Source: Lepidodermella squamata (lineage: Eukaryota; Gastrotricha). Taken from it: a stretch of 64,000 nucleotides of DNA. Positions 55,952 through 64,000 of the stretch are shown in pieces. The stretch's first letter is position 1. Each line of letters starts with the position of its first letter. Location: positions 2,418,001 through 2,482,000 of the forward strand of contig JBLDXI010000029.1 of assembly GCA_047495785.1 (NCBI GenBank), written 5' to 3'. Under the pieces are notes generated by a model, which saw only the letters and a program-made list of their open reading frames with translations, was not told where the DNA came from and did not search any database. Both the position numbers and the translations under genes were made by a program.

Positions 55952-56997
55952 TTTTTTAAGAAATGGCAACCCGGCGTGTCTCTTTTGCTAGCGGGGTCAG
56001 TTACTCGCAACCATCGTCATGCGCCACCAGTTTTTCAGTCACCGGAACCAGCCACCCTGTCACGTCATCGACAACCACCTTAATTCACAATTTAGGCGGC
56101 ATGTGTCGACTACCAATTAGCCCTTCCACAGTCGATCAACGAGTTGAAATCGCGAGAGCAACAGGTGAATCAGCTGTACAGCTGTTTACTCGACCGTGAA
56201 GAGACGATAACTAGGTTAAATCGCGAAATCGATTCGTGGAAGCTACAGCTAGCTGAGCTGAAACACAAATTGGATACAAATTGGCCAAAATCAGCAGCAG
56301 CTCACCATACGCGAAAAAAATCGACCCTAATTTTGGTGCACAAAATCGCGGGCGAGTTGCATCAAATGGTACCGGCGAAGAACCAAAAGGCCCCGGCAGT
56401 TCGCACGGATTCGAATCTGTTGCTAACGAGAACACGCCGAGACCGCCTACGCGCAGCTCTGGCGAAAAACGATCTATTAGGCAGATTGGACCCGGAGCAA
56501 TCGGATGGTTTGATTGAAAAAATGACGGAGCTATGCGTGTTGCCAGGTCACGATATTATTCACGAGGGCGAGCCGGGTAGTCAGATTTTCGTTATGGAGG
56601 ATGGCGAGGTTGATATTCATCGGGATGGCCAGTTTTTGTGCCGACTGCTGGCGCCGATGGTGTTCGGAGAATTAGCTGTGATTTACAATGCGCCGCGGTC
56701 GGCCACAGTTACGGCGTCTACCCACTGCCGGCTGTGGACGATTGAAAATCGAACTTTCCATAAATGCATGATGCGCATACGCCATCGGACAACGAATAAA
56801 TAGCGATGGAACTGCGCCATATCAGCATCTTTTCTTCGCTCTCTAAATCGACGCTAACAGCTCTGGTCGACTCCGGGGAAGAGGTATTTCTAAATTCTGT
56901 TTATTTACCTAAAAAATGAAATGAGTACCAACAAGAGACTAAAAATAATTTAGGAGGTTACAATTAGGCCTGATGAGATCGGGATACGAAAAAAGAT

Positions 56998-57079
56998 CGC
57001 TGCCAGTAGGATTTGGACCTACGCGCGGAGACCGCATCTGATTTAAAGTCAGACCCCTTAACCACTCGGGCATAGCAGC
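56998..57079 (-). tRNA. tRNA-Ser-derived gene with UUA anticodon (stop-reading form; probable pseudogene)
   Basis: A near-identical inverted copy of tRNA-Ser(UGA) at 51048. Acceptor, anticodon stem and variable arm are intact, but the anticodon loop is CTTTAAA, so the anticodon is TTA, which would read the UAA stop codon. A second change replaces the invariant T55 by C in the T loop (GGTCCAAATCC for GGTTCAAATCC), damaging the B box and the TpsiC loop. This argues for a pseudogene rather than an active ochre suppressor. It lies in the long PKG-like intron. Confidence 0.9.
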
Positions 57080-57254
57080 TTTCGTATTTTGTGTTGACAA
57101 TAGATGCAAGATGTAATGAGCCCCTCACAGTGCGATGCGTTGACAATTCCTTTCTCGTCGGCAATTAAATTCAACTCTCCGCGCCAACAAGCAATTTTCA
57201 ACCGAATGAACTAAAATGAGGATTGATTTGTTTTTGTTTTCAAGCCCCATTGAA

Positions 57255-57448
57255 GGGGTGAGCCGAATGCCAGAAGCACTGCAATACTGGGCCGACTCGT
57301 GGGCAGGGACCAGCAAGCTGGCCACGCCTGCCCTTGTAGCTAAAAATCAGGCTAATATCGAAGCCCCCACATGGAGGGCGTTGTAGATATTAAACTACAA
57401 AGAACAGATACTACACTTTGATCTAAGCCGGTAAGGCCGAGAAGCGAT
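57255..57448 (-). ncRNA. U2: U2 spliceosomal snRNA
   Basis: Starts ATCGCTTCTCGGCC and carries the branch-site recognition region GTGTAGTATCTGTTCTT, stem IIa (GTAGTTTAATATCTAC), an Sm-like site GATTTTTAGC, and the 3' stem-loop segment with CCAGTATTGCAGTGC. Length about 194 nt, close to human U2. It lies between the inverted tRNA-Gly and tRNA-Ser copies; the other block keeps only its first 15 bases. Apparently intact. Confidence 0.95.
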
Positions 57449-57568
57449 AACCAAAAACGGAAAATTTTTTGAGCCGCGCCTTCAAATGAGAGGGTTGCGT
57501 ATCGCTCAATTCATCTGATTATTTCAACAAATTTGTGAAATGAAAAATTGCTTGAAAATGAAAAAATG

Positions 57569-57640
57569 TGCGTCAGCCGGGAGTCGAATCCGGATCGGCT
57601 GCTTGGAAGGCAACCATGCTGACCGTTACACCACTGACGC
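57569..57640 (-). tRNA. tRNA-Gly (UCC) copy with B-box substitution
   Basis: Inverted copy of tRNA-Gly at 50745, identical except that G53 is A (CCGGA-TTCGACT-CCCGG), giving an A-C mismatch at the conserved 53-61 pair and altering the B box (GATTCGA). Anticodon TCC is unchanged. Possibly inactive. Confidence 0.92.
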
Positions 57641-57808
57641 TGGCTCACAGTCGTATTCTATAATAAAGGTCTCCACTTGAACGCTGTTCTTAGCGCTGTT
57701 ATTAGCGGTTTTAATTTATTCAGACTTTCGCCAATAAATTATCAAGGAGAATTAGATCAACAGGAATCCGTGGAAAATTAAGTCTTTTGGAAGGAATACA
57801 TCGAATTT

Positions 57809-58390
57809 TTACTCAGCAGCAGCGCCGGTCTCGACGGCAACCGAGTAGGAGAAGTTGTTTGAGGCCGAGTAGCTGCCGCTCTTGCTGCCCTTGCGACCTT
57901 TGCCGTGCTTGCCACCCTTCTTGCCACCAAACTTCTTGCCGCCGAACTTCTTGCCACCGTGGCGCTTGTTGCCATGCTTCTTGTTGTAGCCGCCGAAGGA
58001 GCCCGACCGCGAGTACGAGCCGGACATGGATCCGCGCTTGTGCACGCGCATGAACTTCTTGGTGGAGACCTTGCGGGTGTGCTTGTTCGTGCGGGCCGAC
58101 ACCGACGCGGACACGGACTTGGAGAACGAGGCACGGCGGTGCTTGCGCCCGGCGACGAAGGCCTTCTTCGCCGGGCGCTTCTTCATCGCGTGCTTCTTCG
58201 GCTGCCGGTTGTACGACACGCTGATCGAGACGCTCTTCGAAACACTTTTGCCCTTGTTTCCGCGCCCAGCCTCAGCTTCGGAGAAAGCTGAAAGTAAGAA
58301 AACGAGTTAGATTATTGGACCTGACGATGTCTTCAAACATTTACCAAGAGCCAAAAGAACGACAGCAGCCAAAGCGAAAGCAGCGCGCAT
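57809..58390 (-). CDS. Secreted Ser/Lys/Gly-rich basic protein, gene D
   Basis: Fourth paralogue, on the opposite strand to the others and located in an intron of the PKG-like gene. Signal exon 58345-58390 (MRAAFALAAVVLLALG), 57-bp intron, exon 2 57809-58287, 174 aa. The mature chain keeps the alternating-Ser blocks, GNKRHGGKK and two GGKKF units, ending ETGAAAE like gene C. The intron and 3' UTR are recognisably the same as those of C (shared ggtccaataat and tgttgatctaattctcc), unlike A and B. Reading frame, splice sites and promoter module are intact, so it is likely active despite the damaged tRNA genes beside it. Confidence 0.86.
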
Positions 58391-58473
58391 CTTTTTGGTT
58401 TGAATTGAGAAAAGGAGAGAAATAGATAGTTTGAAGAGAACTTGCTTGTTGCGTTTTCTCCAAATTCCATCGA

Positions 58474-58511
58474 GATTATATACCGAGAGAAGCATTTTTT
58501 GAAGCGCAGCA
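58474..58511 (-). promoter_or_regulatory. Promoter module of Ser/Lys-rich gene D
   Basis: On the minus strand, element TGCTGCGCTTCA at 58511-58500, then 17 bp, then a TATA run (TATATAAT) beginning at 58482, 92 bp before the ATG. Confidence 0.75.
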
Positions 58512-60952
58512 TGTTAACAAACCAGTTTGTAGTTGATAGTTAATTGCTAGTTAATCGTTAATCCCCATTAAAAAGTCGCGTGATTTTATACCAAATCTGA
58601 TTTTAATTATGGCCATCTGATATGATCTGAATTTATGTCGTTTCTATTTTTTAGCTGCACTTCAGTCAGGGTTCACATGTCTCAATCGCACCTGGGACGT
58701 TGTACCTGCTAACTGAAGGCGAGTTAACATCAACATCCTCACTTTGCTCATGCGGCGACCAAGACGGTCATCTGTCCGCGCCGAAACAGCGGAATTGCCA
58801 CCGAAAAGCTATAAACATCAAAGCAACTGCTTGCTTCTTCACAAATTTGTCAGATATTCTCATCACAGCTCTGACAAGCGGGTCAGACGACGATGAGCTT
58901 GATTTTTCAGACATTTATTACCTATCAGCTCCGGAGGCTTCAGCTCTAACGGCTTCAAAGGACAGTCCTAAACGCATTACTTGCTATCGTCTGGATACAA
59001 ATACGTGAGTTATCGAATGAGATCTTGGAAGTTATTTGAAATCAATTTCGGCAGATTAACCCGAGCCTTCAAAAAAACGCACGATCCGAGGCACATTCAA
59101 ACACCTCTTGCGTTGTCTCCGACTAATAGCGATGTTACATCGCGTGGGGGATCGACGCGAAAAATGGGAATAAATGACTTTGCAATCGTCGCTCTTCTGC
59201 CTTCAACAGATTCGTTTTCGCACATGTTTTACGTAGTTGATCACCACAGCTCCCAGTCGCATTTGACCGTCGACCAGCCGCCGGATGATTCGACGAAGAA
59301 AAGCTACGTCATGCGATGGGTGTTGCGGCAGCGAGCTGAAGCCGCTGGTATGGCGGATCGGTTGAAAAGCGAACGAAATCACCTGTTGATAGCCCAATCA
59401 TGCCATTTCATAGTTCGGTAAACATAATTTCTTATACCTATATACTTAGTCCAGCCATCACCATCAGACCATCAGACGAGCATTACATTTCAGGCAAAAA
59501 TACAAAATAAATTAGACATTGCATTAAAGCCAATTCTTATAGGCCGTTATATTAAGGGCAATAACCGAAATTTTTCACAATTTTTTTAGCCCTGCTTTAC
59601 ATTAAATGATCTGAATAAACTCTAGTGCTTGCAGCTTGAACCCTAAATTCAGGGAATCCACTTGGCCTATTACATTAGATCCTGGACATTTTTATTGATA
59701 AGAACCTAAACCAATCCTAGTTATTTCTATTGCTCCTGAGTCTCTGGGAAAAAGTGAAATTATTCGTAAATTTATCTATGGATCCAACTGATCATCCTGA
59801 AATCCAGACTACGTCACTATATTCCAAGAGCCACTATTTTCCGAAGCCGAGAAAATTTTCAATTAATAAAGCGCTAATCTTTGAAAACTCGTATTTTGTT
59901 CCAATTTTGCAATGATCGAATTTTACATTGCGGAATTTTTCTTCCAGATTGATAACAACGATGCAAGATCGAATTTCCGTGTACTTTGTCTTCGAAAGCT
60001 GTTTGGGCGGTACCTTGGAATCGCTTTTGAAAGACCACATAAACACCGAGTGTTTAAATACCCACAACTCCTCATTCTCCCTATTGTCACCATTTCGCCG
60101 AACGAGTCGACCAACGGGCGGTGTCACATCTCCAGCCGGCATCGAAGAAGACCTTGCTCGTTTCTATCTAGCCTGCGTCATTGAGGCGCTGGATTTTCTC
60201 CACCAAAACGCGATTGTCCACCGAAACGTATGCCCATCCAGCGTTTGGATCGCGGCTGATGGTTACGCGAAATTAGGCGACCTCACCTGGTCGAAATCAG
60301 TCGGACTACGATCTCGTACCTTCTCATTATGCGGGCCAGTTGAACGACTAGCACCCGAAGTTATGCTTAACAAAGGCCACGGTCTAGCGGCTGATCGGTG
60401 GAGCGTTGGCATTTTGCTCTACGAAATGCTGGTCGGAAAACAGCCGTTTTTACGCGACGATCCTATGCTGACTTGTTCGGCTATACACTTCAACACGCAT
60501 CTAGCGATCAAACGTTTGATTTTTTCGATTTCCCACGCCGAGTGGGTAAAAGTGCTCGCGACGTAATCCGGCGACTCTGCCGGCCTGTTGCCTCCGATCG
60601 ACTGAATTTTGATGAATTGAGAATTCACGGATTTTTCTCACAGCCTGGGAATAACAACCCTCCGTTCGATTGGACTGCCCTGCGAGATTTGACAATGGTC
60701 CCGCCGTATGTGCCTCAAGTCGCTCATGCGACTGATTTCAGTCAGGTATTAGGCGCAAGGAAGTTGAATGGATCTATGCCGGTTGCGTCGCTGATGAGCA
60801 CCTGTAATAACGGTGGGATAGCTGGCTTGTCGGAGATACTGCCAGCTGATTATGACACGGATCCTGAGAAGGTTTCATCGCGGCACCATTACATGTCCAT
60901 GTCGAAATCTGACACGATGTCAAGTTGTGGAGACTGGGCCAAAGAATTTTAA

Positions 60953-61405
60953 AACCCCCTATTATATCAGCCATTTTTATTTCATGTTGTTGTACATGTC
61001 AATTCCAATCAATTCCAATCAATTCCAGGTCCAATTCAAAAATTTACACTATAAGGCTTCGGCTGACTTTATAAAAATATTGTTAAAATTTGACATCAAT
61101 GAAAAAACAGGTGCAGGGTCATTCCTTTAATGAGAAAAACTCTTTCTTGTTTTTTTTATTGACGGGATATTCCGCAGACCATGGAAGTCATTTTATTCTG
61201 ACAAGCTAATGGTTGTTTTTATCAAAATTTTCATACATTGAAATTTGTTTTATTGAATGAAAATTATCGATCAATGTGATCATAGGACACACCTAGTTCT
61301 GCCTGGTTTAGAGGTTCTGGCTTTTCCTCATTCGAATCATAACTTTCGAAGATTACAAAATATTCATAAATAGCGAATAAATAGCGCGAATAGTGCAATA
61401 ACATG
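60953..61405. other. Convergent intergenic region
   Basis: Between the PKG-like gene (plus) and the Cys-loop channel (minus). Contains a short tandem ATTCCAATCA-type repeat at about 60999-61026. No gene seen. Confidence 0.55.
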
Positions 61406-62554
61406 TCAAGCTTTTGCTGACTTGGCCGATTGGCGGGAAAAACCTACAGCGTAGAAAATAATTCCGAAATAAAAAGCGAGGGAGATCAGGCCTACAAGCA
61501 TGTCGATAATTCGTCCGTTGCATATACGAAGGCAGCAGATTTTTCTCTTACGAGAAAACCACTTATCGTAAGACCGAGCCACACAGCACATGGCCATATC
61601 ATACAGCGTACAAAGGTAAGCTAACAAAGTCATGAGATCGGTGAAGTTCATCAGAAAAATACGAATAGGTTTGACAGGGACATGGGTCAATACTTGACCT
61701 TCGAGAAAAATCAGAGCTAACAGCACTGTCACAGCAAAAATGGACCGATCAGGTTCGTTAGGATCTAAGAAGAACGCCACAATTACGGAGAATGCTAGCA
61801 AAGCACAAGGAATCATCAGCGTGTTAATGTAGTAATCCGGGTTCCTTGCCAAGTTGAAGTAGAATGTCGCGAAGCTATTTTTGTCGCCACGTTGGCCGTG
61901 ATTCTCCGTGGAAACATTATGGCTGATCACGTTCCATTCGCCACCGCTGTCTTCCTCAAATATTGCGAAACTTAAAAAGGCTACTGAGATCTTGACACCA
62001 CGGCCAAGTTGCAGCACAACAAAGTTCATTTTGCATTCCTGCGTATCAAATGGGAATGCTTCGAGTTTTAGGTCGCAAACAGATTTAAAGACGCCGGTAA
62101 ACGTGTAGTCAAACTCAACATTCGGAGAAAATTTCAAGGACAGTACAGATAGCTGACCACCAAAATTTGTCATAGCGGCATCCTCGAAGGAGTTGGAATG
62201 TTCGATAAGCGGCCGCCAGAACAAGTCGACGTTTGAAAAGAATGTTATACTTCGATTCGCAAAATGTTGACATGGTGTAGCCCAAGATACTTTCAGCTGG
62301 GCTGCGATTTCGAAACTTTCTGAAACATCGTCAACGTCGTGGAAAGCTTGAACAATCATTTCTATGCCAACAAGGGTGACATTGCAATTATCATGTTCAA
62401 TGAACGACTCGCAAAGCGGCGAATAGCGCTGCGCACTAAGATCGGGGCATTTCGTTATCATTTCGACAGTGAGCGGTTCACGAAGCTCGACTTCACTTTT
62501 TTGAGCCTGCAGCAGGATGAAGTTGAGTGTTAGAAGTGGAAAAATTACAAGCAT
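61406..62554 (-). CDS. Cys-loop ligand-gated ion channel subunit, intronless
   Basis: Pentameric ligand-gated channel subunit in one exon of 382 codons. Signal peptide MLVIFPLLTLNFILLQAQ. Extracellular domain: FFSNVDLFWRPLIEHSNSFE (loop D/A region), a canonical Cys loop C-x13-C (CDLKLEAFPFDTQEC), GEWNVISHNVS. Membrane segments: M1 YINTLMIPCALLAFSVIVAF, M2 FAVTVLLALIFLEGQVLTHV, M3 IFLMNFTDLMTLLAYLCTLY, M4 MLVGLISLAFYFGIIFYAVG. There is no PAR motif before M2, so it looks cation-type rather than GABA/glycine-type. The M3-M4 loop is only about 35 residues and Cys/Arg-rich, far shorter than in nicotinic receptors, and no vicinal Cys pair marks an alpha subunit. Ligand unknown. Lack of introns is unusual for this family and suggests retroposition or intron loss. 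Confidence 0.88.
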   Translation of the reverse strand: MLVIFPLLTLNFILLQAQKSEVELREPLTVEMITKCPDLSAQRYSPLCESFIEHDNCNVTLVGIEMIVQAFHDVDDVSESFEIAAQLKVSWATPCQHFANRSITFFSNVDLFWRPLIEHSNSFEDAAMTNFGGQLSVLSLKFSPNVEFDYTFTGVFKSVCDLKLEAFPFDTQECKMNFVVLQLGRGVKISVAFLSFAIFEEDSGGEWNVISHNVSTENHGQRGDKNSFATFYFNLARNPDYYINTLMIPCALLAFSVIVAFFLDPNEPDRSIFAVTVLLALIFLEGQVLTHVPVKPIRIFLMNFTDLMTLLAYLCTLYDMAMCCVARSYDKWFSRKRKICCLRICNGRIIDMLVGLISLAFYFGIIFYAVGFSRQSAKSAKA

Positions 62555-64000
62555 TTTCTTTTCGATAATATTCTCGTTTGAGATTGTGTCATCTGCGCAT
62601 TTGGATGTGTGGCATTGGCCAATTAAATCAGAAGAGCGAAAAGAGTACTTATTTACATATCATAAAATTTATGGTTTGAAATATACCTCCCCTAAAGTAA
62701 ACTATGTCAGCAACATTTTCTGCAGTCTTAGAGCCTCGGGGAATCAATGCGCATTTTTGTAAATCTTCCAGAAGATTACAAGAATAGTTGGCAAATCAAA
62801 GCATTCAATGTGAAAGAATCGGATCTAAATACCGCCGATCTATCTGAAGAATCGGATCTAAATACCGCCGATCTATCTGAAGAATCGGATCTAAATACCG
62901 CCGATCTATCTGAAGAATCGGTTCTGATACCACAGACGATCTCATGAGAATGTTTAATTAATTATGCCGGTTTTGCCGCATACGGAATCAGCCCTTTAAA
63001 TCCTGGTTACATTACTGAGGAATTCTTCGTAGCTTCCGATCACCTCCCTGCGGTGCCATGATTCAGACATTGTGTGACAATTGTTTAGGCGGAAATAACG
63101 TCGGCTGTCCTGTAGCTATCCACCGAACTAGTGCCCAGTTTATAGTACATTAGTTTGGATTTACTATTGAAAAATTGTGCATGACTTTCGATTCTTCTTG
63201 CAATTCTCAATGACGGAAAGCACTGGGACGTAGGAGGGGGAGACTTCATTAAAACTGCTCGTCTTTATTTGCCCAGGAAGTGTGTACAATTAAAATTGCA
63301 ATCAACAGCTACTTTGACATTCGAACACTTTGAAATAGGCTCCATTCGCACACTCCTATTTGTCTAAAGGCCGCAATTGGCGGAGACAGAACGAATACAG
63401 ATTTGATTTGCTAACAGCAATGCTATGGGTATTGGTCGTTCTCATAATCAGCCTTTCAAGAAGCCTAAAAAGTGGCGCGCTGATTCGAGAGCCTCTAAAT
63501 AATATTATAAAATAATATTCAAAAGTACCTTGCCGTTCGAGTACCTAATTTTCAAAAATTCAGTTAGATATTATTTAAATGGCCTCGTCCTTGGTACCGT
63601 TGGAAGGCTGGCTATTCCAGTACCTAAAATCGCCAACTGAATTGTTGAAAGTAACGTCACCTGCAAACTTGAGGGATGAAAGGTTTTTGATCATAGCAAA
63701 ATGCAGAAATAAGTACGAGTATTAAGGAGGATTTTCATTCTTTCAATAAATCAATCAACCGCAAGCATTCGAAATTTGTGACCCAGATAATTGTTACGAA
63801 TCGATATACCCAACGAGATGCGTTTAAGGACGCCGGATTGTACAGCGCACTTAAAACGAAATTAAAACGCCGCGATGATGATTAGCGAACTGGAAGTAAT
63901 ACTGCCCCGTTATGATGAAAAGGATACATCATCAGATCATTTCATTTCAAATGTCGATTTGTAATTTTGTAGCGTAATATCACATTTAGCCTGCTCAGAT
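62555..64000. other. Right-end intergenic region, no gene resolved
   Basis: No confident gene. Near the end, 63580-63724 has an open stretch from an ATG with EGWLFQYLKSPTELL, and 63724-63884 another with KFVTQIIVTNRYTQRDAFKD ending KRRDDD and stop. They could be exons of a gene, but I could not join them with splice sites. The window ends without a further signal. Confidence 0.4.
62816..62922. repeat. 33-bp tandem repeat, three exact copies plus a partial
   Basis: Units 62816-62848, 62849-62881 and 62882-62914 are identical (begin GAATCGGATCTAAATACC), followed by a diverging partial unit. The unit length is a multiple of three and stays open on the plus strand (ESDLNTADLSE), but the surrounding frame is short and unsupported. 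Confidence 0.9.

Larger units (their letters stand above)
55963..60952 (+). pseudogene. cGMP-dependent protein kinase-like gene with dead kinase domain and two frameshifts
   Basis: PKG layout is recognisable end to end. Start 55963 (or an intron to 56096), then exon to 56883: leucine-zipper-like helix (INELKSREQQVNQLYSCLLD), cyclic-nucleotide domain A with intact phosphate cassette FGELAVIYNAPRSATV. Exon 58655-59004: a degenerate domain B (HVSIAPGTLYLLTEGELTST) without a cassette. Exons 59055-59417 and 59948-60952: kinase domain with Gly loop lost (LPSTDSF), Lys motif changed (YVMRWV), HRNVCPSS for HRDLKPEN, GDLTWSK for VDFGFAK, CGPVERLAPE for CGTPEYVAPE. The end SSCGDWAKEF matches the PKG terminus. 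Frame breaks: one before TAG 56801, one within about 60470-60520; no splice sites repair them. Either a decaying paralogue or a real pseudokinase with sequence errors. Confidence 0.8.

Noticed and set aside
56795-56830. Programmed -1 frameshift to explain the break in the PKG-like gene
   Set aside because: The local sequence (CGAATAAATAG) is not a canonical X XXY YYZ slippery site and I see no strong downstream hairpin; sequence error or mutation is simpler.
57787-58291. Long GC-rich open frames antisense to the Ser/Lys-rich genes (Arg/Pro/Ala-rich or Leu/Gly-rich proteins)
   Set aside because: They appear at all four paralogues as a by-product of GC-ending codons in the real gene; no start, signal or splice support.
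60470-60530. Mini-intron to repair the second frame break in the PKG-like gene
   Set aside because: The only gt..ag pair in place (about 30 bp) removes a multiple of three and does not change frame.
63580-63884. Two coding-like stretches at the right end as a two-exon gene
   Set aside because: No splice sites join them in frame and neither shows a recognised motif; the second contains no usable start.

Overview
This 64 kb window is animal nuclear DNA. Genes are split by very short introns (mostly 50-60 bp with gt..ag ends), lie close together on both strands, and are interspersed with U2 and U6 snRNA and tRNA genes. A caveolin, a class C (GABA-B-like) receptor, a Cys-loop channel, an Ig-domain membrane protein, a MAPK15 and GAPR-1-like CAP proteins fit a small-genome ecdysozoan. 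A tardigrade is my best guess and a nematode is the alternative; I cannot confirm either. Exon structures below were joined by hand using splice sites and reading phase.

Left third (1-28 kb), mostly housekeeping genes: HBS1 with a SKI7-like alternative last exon (minus, running off the left edge), a peroxisomal-type 2-hydroxyacid oxidase (minus), the SLX1 nuclease (plus) followed 39 bp later by the UBE3C ubiquitin ligase (plus), two tandem small secreted Cys peptides (plus), a two-Ig-domain membrane protein (plus), MAPK15 (minus), a tandem pair of succinyl-CoA:3-ketoacid CoA transferases (minus) and an SRD5A3 polyprenol reductase (minus).

Middle (28-46 kb): a LINE endonuclease fragment, FAM91A1 (plus) with a 2.1 kb intron that holds an apparent opposite-strand gene, caveolin (minus), two CAP/GAPR-1-like genes (plus), a DUF4874/DUF4832 secreted protein without introns (minus) and a GABA-B-like receptor (minus).

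Right part (39-64 kb) is dominated by a four-member family of small, secreted, extremely basic Ser/Lys/Gly proteins (genes A 39.8 kb, B 46.1 kb, C 49.9 kb, D 58.4 kb). Their coding exons are nearly identical and their promoters share a 12-bp element 17 bp before the TATA box. Genes C and D lie in an inverted segmental duplication that also carries tRNA-Gly, U2 and tRNA-Ser. The D copy sits in an intron of a degenerate PKG-like gene, and both of its tRNA genes carry B-box substitutions, one of them with a UUA (stop-reading) anticodon. Between B and C is a small-heat-shock-like protein with an unusual Ala/Gly/Cys helical N-terminal half, written in the same strongly GC-ending codon style. A third CAP gene with a C-terminal CaaX box, a broken MECR gene, a 165-bp-arm inverted repeat and an intronless Cys-loop channel complete the region.

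The strongest candidates for something undescribed are the Ser/Lys-rich family with its promoter module and RNA-gene-linked duplication, the helical-repeat/alpha-crystallin protein, the catalytically dead PKG relative, and the prenylation-motif CAP protein.
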